DNA of 22,953 nucleotides, taken from positions 1 through 22,953 of the forward strand of contig CALJIC010000126.1 of the NCBI GenBank assembly GCA_937974195.1, read 5' to 3'. The position numbers and the translations under genes are program-made. The DNA is from an uncultured Roseiflexaceae bacterium (GTDB lineage: Bacteria > Chloroflexota > Chloroflexia > Chloroflexales > Roseiflexaceae). This document shows positions 20,457 through 22,953 of the stretch, one piece after another (within the stretch, counting starts at the first letter, position 1; each line of letters begins with the position of its first letter). The notes under the pieces were generated by a model that saw only the letters and a list, made by a program, of their open reading frames with translations, ran no database searches and was not told where the DNA came from.

Positions 20457-22382
20457 CGTCTCTGCGCCCGTAGACGCGCGGGCGCCCTCCTCCCACGGCT
20501 TGTAGTCCAGCGACTGGTGGCGGAAGTAGGTGTTGTACAGCTCGGCGTAGTGCCCGCCGCGCGCCAGCAGCTCGCGGTGCGTCCCCTCCTCGATGATCCG
20601 CCCGCGCTGCAGCACGATGATCCGGTCCGCCGCACGCACTGTGCTGAGCCGGTGCGCGATGATGATGCTCGTCCGGCCGCGCATCACCACGTCGAGCCCC
20701 TCCTGGATCTGCTCCTCGGTGAACGGGTCGATGCTCGCCGTCGCCTCGTCGAGGATGAAGATCGAGGGGTCCTGCAGCAGCACCCGCGCCAGCGCCACGA
20801 GCTGGCGCTGCCCGAGCGAGAGCCGCGACCCACGCTCGCCGACGTCGGTCTCGAGCCGCTGCGGCAGGTCGTCCACCCACTCGCCGCCGCCCAGCTTGAG
20901 CGCCGCCAGCGCCACCTCCTCGTCCGTCGCCTCCGGCCGCCCGTAGCGGATGTTCTCGGCCACCGTGCCCGAGAACAGGAACGGCGCCTGCGGCACCAGC
21001 CCGATCTGCCGCCGGTACTGCGCCAGGTCGAGCGTGCGGATGTCCCGGCCGTCCACCAGCAGCCGCCCGCCCTGGAACTCGTAGAAGCGGGTGATCAGCT
21101 TCACCAGGCTCGACTTGCCCGCGCCGGTGTGGCCCACCACCGCCAGCTTCTGCCCGGCCGGGATGACCAGGTTGAAGTTCCGCAGCACCCAGCTTCCGCC
21201 CGCCGCGGGGCGCTCATCGGGCGCCGTCTCGCGATCGCCGCTGCCGTCGGCCTCGCTGGAAGCGTCTGACACGTCGGGCGTGGAGCGCTCCGTCTGGGAG
21301 TAGCTGAAGTTCACCCCCTCGAAGCGGATCTCCCCCTGCAGCCGGTGCACCGGCTCGCTGGCCCGCTGCACCACCCGCGGCTCGGCGTCCACCAGCGCGA
21401 ACACCCGCTCGCTCGCCGCCAGCCCCTGCTGGAACTGGCTCCAGAACGAGGCGATGCTGGTCAGCGGGAAGAAGTAGATCGCCAGGCTCTGCACGAAGAG
21501 ATACCAGTCGCCGACCGACACGCTGCCCTCGACCGCGCGCAGGCCGCCGAAGTAGATGATCGCCGCCAGCCCCAGCCCCGAGAGCACGTTCAGCACCGGG
21601 AAGATGCTGCTGAACACCAGCCCCTGCCGCAGCCGCACCCGGTACGCCAGGTCGTTCGTCTCCTTGAACGTCTGGTAGATCGACGGCTCCTGGCGGTAGC
21701 TCTTGGCCACCGTGATGCCGCTGATCGACTCCTGGATCGCGGCGTTGACGTTCGCCAGCGCCCGCTGCGCTCGCTGCGTCGTCCAGCGCGCGATCCGCCG
21801 GAAGGTCAGCGCCGCCAGCACCACCAGCGGGCCGATCGCCAGCGTCATCAGCGCCAGCTGGGTGTTGATCGAGAGCATCACCCCGGCGATGATCACCACC
21901 AGCAGCAGCTGGCTCAGCAGGTCGATCGTCAGCGTCACCACTGTCGCGAAGTCCTGCGTGTCCGAGGTGACGCGGCTCACGATCCGGCCGGACGCGTACT
22001 GGTCGAAGAACGACATGTCGCGCTGCATCACCGCCGCGAACGCGTCCTCGCGCAGCGCCAGCACCACGTCGCCCACCGCCCGCGCCGAGAAGGACGCGCG
22101 CACGAAGTTGAACACCCAGCCGAGCGCGCCCATCAGCGTGACCACCGCGGCCAGCCCGAGCAGCACCGGGAGGCTGGGCGTGCCGGCCAGCATGTCCACC
22201 CCGCGCGCGATCACGATCGGCGTGATGGTCTGCGTCACCGAGTTGAGCACCACCATCGCCGCCACCAGCACCACCCGCCCCGCGTGCGGGCGGAAGTAGC
22301 GCGCGATCCGCCTGATCAGTGCGCGGTCGCTGTAGGTCCGGTCGTACGCCTCGGCCTCCAGGCCGCCCATCACAAAGCCCAT
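20451..22382 (-). CDS. ABC exporter half-transporter with catalytically complete ATPase domain
   Basis: A 643-residue fused membrane and ATP-binding protein, type IV exporter layout. About six helices occupy residues 1-335. In the ATPase domain the Walker A motif is GHTGAGKS (417-424), the signature LSLGQRQL lies near 520, Walker B FILDEATASID near 545 has the catalytic Glu, and the switch His is in IIIAHRLSTVR. The signature has LSLGQ instead of LSGGQ, as in the consensus-site partner of heterodimeric exporters such as TM288. Residues 363-396 form an acidic, Ser-rich, low-complexity insertion just before the first ATPase strand. The start ATG at 22382 has GGAG five bases upstream. It lies 71 bases downstream of a second half-transporter gene. 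Substrate unknown; multidrug or lipid export is the usual role. Confidence 0.93.
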   Translation of the reverse strand: MGFVMGGLEAEAYDRTYSDRALIRRIARYFRPHAGRVVLVAAMVVLNSVTQTITPIVIARGVDMLAGTPSLPVLLGLAAVVTLMGALGWVFNFVRASFSARAVGDVVLALREDAFAAVMQRDMSFFDQYASGRIVSRVTSDTQDFATVVTLTIDLLSQLLLVVIIAGVMLSINTQLALMTLAIGPLVVLAALTFRRIARWTTQRAQRALANVNAAIQESISGITVAKSYRQEPSIYQTFKETNDLAYRVRLRQGLVFSSIFPVLNVLSGLGLAAIIYFGGLRAVEGSVSVGDWYLFVQSLAIYFFPLTSIASFWSQFQQGLAASERVFALVDAEPRVVQRASEPVHRLQGEIRFEGVNFSYSQTERSTPDVSDASSEADGSGDRETAPDERPAAGGSWVLRNFNLVIPAGQKLAVVGHTGAGKSSLVKLITRFYEFQGGRLLVDGRDIRTLDLAQYRRQIGLVPQAPFLFSGTVAENIRYGRPEATDEEVALAALKLGGGEWVDDLPQRLETDVGERGSRLSLGQRQLVALARVLLQDPSIFILDEATASIDPFTEEQIQEGLDVVMRGRTSIIIAHRLSTVRAADRIIVLQRGRIIEEGTHRELLARGGHYAELYNTYFRHQSLDYKPWEEGARASTGAETA

Positions 22383-22412
22383 GATTACTCCGCCGTACTC
22401 AACCGCAGCTTC

Positions 22413-22460
22413 GTCACCCCGTCACCCTGTCACCCCGTCACCCTGTCACCCCGTCACCTC
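22413..22460. repeat. six tandem 8-bp repeats between the two ABC genes
   Basis: Units GTCACCCC and GTCACCCT alternate (22413, 22421, 22429, 22437 and 22445), ending with GTCACCTC (22453-22460). The true period is therefore 16 for the first five units. On the minus strand the array starts within the last codons of the upstream ABC gene: its TGA stop (22456-22454) is part of the last unit. Slippage-prone minisatellite; no function is evident. Confidence 0.9.
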
Positions 22461-22953
22461 GACACCCGGTCCGTCTCCTCGTAGCGCGCGCAGATCCGCC
22501 GGTACGGCTCGCTCGTCGCCAGCAGCTCCTCGTGCGTGCCCTGGGCCACCAGCTCGCCGCGCCGGAGCACCAGCACCCGGTCGGCCCAGCGGATCTGCGA
22601 GAGGCGGTGGGTGATCAGCAGCGTCGTGCGCCCGCGCATGATGCGCCGCATCGCCTTCTGGATCTCGTCCTCGGTAGCGCTGTCGATCGCGCTGGTCGAG
22701 TCGTCCAGGATGAGGATGCGCGGGTCGGTGAGGAAGGCCCTGGCGATCGCGATCCGCTGCCGCTGCCCGCCCGAGAGCGTCACCCCGCGCTCGCCGATCA
22801 CCGTGTCGTAGCCGTCCGGCAGCGCCATGATGAAGTCGTGCGCCTGCGCCTCCCTGGCCGCCTGCTCGATCTGCGCGCGGCTGGCGTTCCCGGCGGCGCC
22901 GAAGGCGATGTTCTCGGCGATGCTGCGCGAGAAGAGGAAGATGTCCTGCTCGA
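22454..22953 (-). CDS. ABC exporter half-transporter, C-terminal ATPase fragment (cut by window edge)
   Basis: The reading frame is open to the window end; 165 residues are visible, starting at EQDIFLFSRSIAENIAFG, where the Gln is the Q-loop residue. The signature is the canonical LSGGQRQR. Walker B reads ILILDDSTSAID with Asp in place of the catalytic Glu, while the switch His is kept (LLITHRLSQIR). That combination is typical of the degenerate-site partner (TM287/BmrC-like) in heterodimeric exporters, and the next gene is the complementary partner. The membrane domain and Walker A lie outside the window. The stop overlaps the tandem 8-bp repeats. Confidence 0.92.
   Translation of the reverse strand, partial: EQDIFLFSRSIAENIAFGAAGNASRAQIEQAAREAQAHDFIMALPDGYDTVIGERGVTLSGGQRQRIAIARAFLTDPRILILDDSTSAIDSATEDEIQKAMRRIMRGRTTLLITHRLSQIRWADRVLVLRRGELVAQGTHEELLATSEPYRRICARYEETDRVSR

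Noticed and set aside
22413..22460. CRISPR array
   Set aside because: The 8-bp units are directly tandem with no spacers.

Overview
The window is high-GC bacterial chromosome, densely packed with ordinary housekeeping and metabolic genes on both strands. The gene content suggests a member of the Chloroflexota (filamentous aerobic Chloroflexia type). The pointers are a caa3-type cytochrome oxidase operon with subunit II fused to cytochrome c, an HTH-STAND ATPase, DUF5054 and DUF4126 proteins, and many GC-rich intergenic palindromes. This placement is inference; there is no rRNA or marker set here to prove it. I see no tRNA, rRNA, CRISPR array, prophage or insertion sequence.

Layout. 12-3121 (minus): a HAD-IIA sugar-phosphatase-like hydrolase and a 690-residue helix-turn-helix/STAND ATPase. 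3355-6300 (plus): phosphoenolpyruvate carboxylase behind a near-consensus promoter. 6396-10067 (minus): an operon of a malonyl-CoA-synthetase-like ligase and a DUF5054 (GH38-like) protein, ending at an intrinsic terminator. Its promoter overlaps, back to back, a promoter for a divergent CaiB/BaiF CoA-transferase (10097-11287, plus). 11487-12821 (plus): a small protein with two ribbon-helix-helix-like repeats directly abutting a TlyA rRNA methyltransferase. 13131-18449 (plus): a strong promoter and the operon ctaC-ctaD-ctaE-ctaF-ctaG for an A1-type caa3 terminal oxidase and its copper-related assembly factor. 18577-20430: NAD+ diphosphatase nudC, a convergent cupin gene that overlaps it, and a DUF4126 membrane protein. 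20451-22953 (minus): two ABC exporter half-transporters, the upstream one cut by the window edge. Their Walker B sequences differ in the way seen in heterodimeric exporters with one degenerate ATP site.

Working together: the oxidase operon supports aerobic respiration, ppc supplies oxaloacetate, and the ligase/CoA-transferase pair probably activates carboxylic acids to CoA thioesters. nudC acts on NAD(H) or NAD-capped RNA, and tlyA modifies rRNA.

I do not find a convincing wholly new multi-gene system. The most unusual signal is in the gaps. Palindromic repeat modules recur between genes. One MITE-like element (18450-18563) can fold in two exclusive ways and runs straight into the nudC ribosome binding site. 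A related hairpin (20425-20456) contains the stop codons of both convergent genes around it. Long hairpins also sit between oxidase genes.
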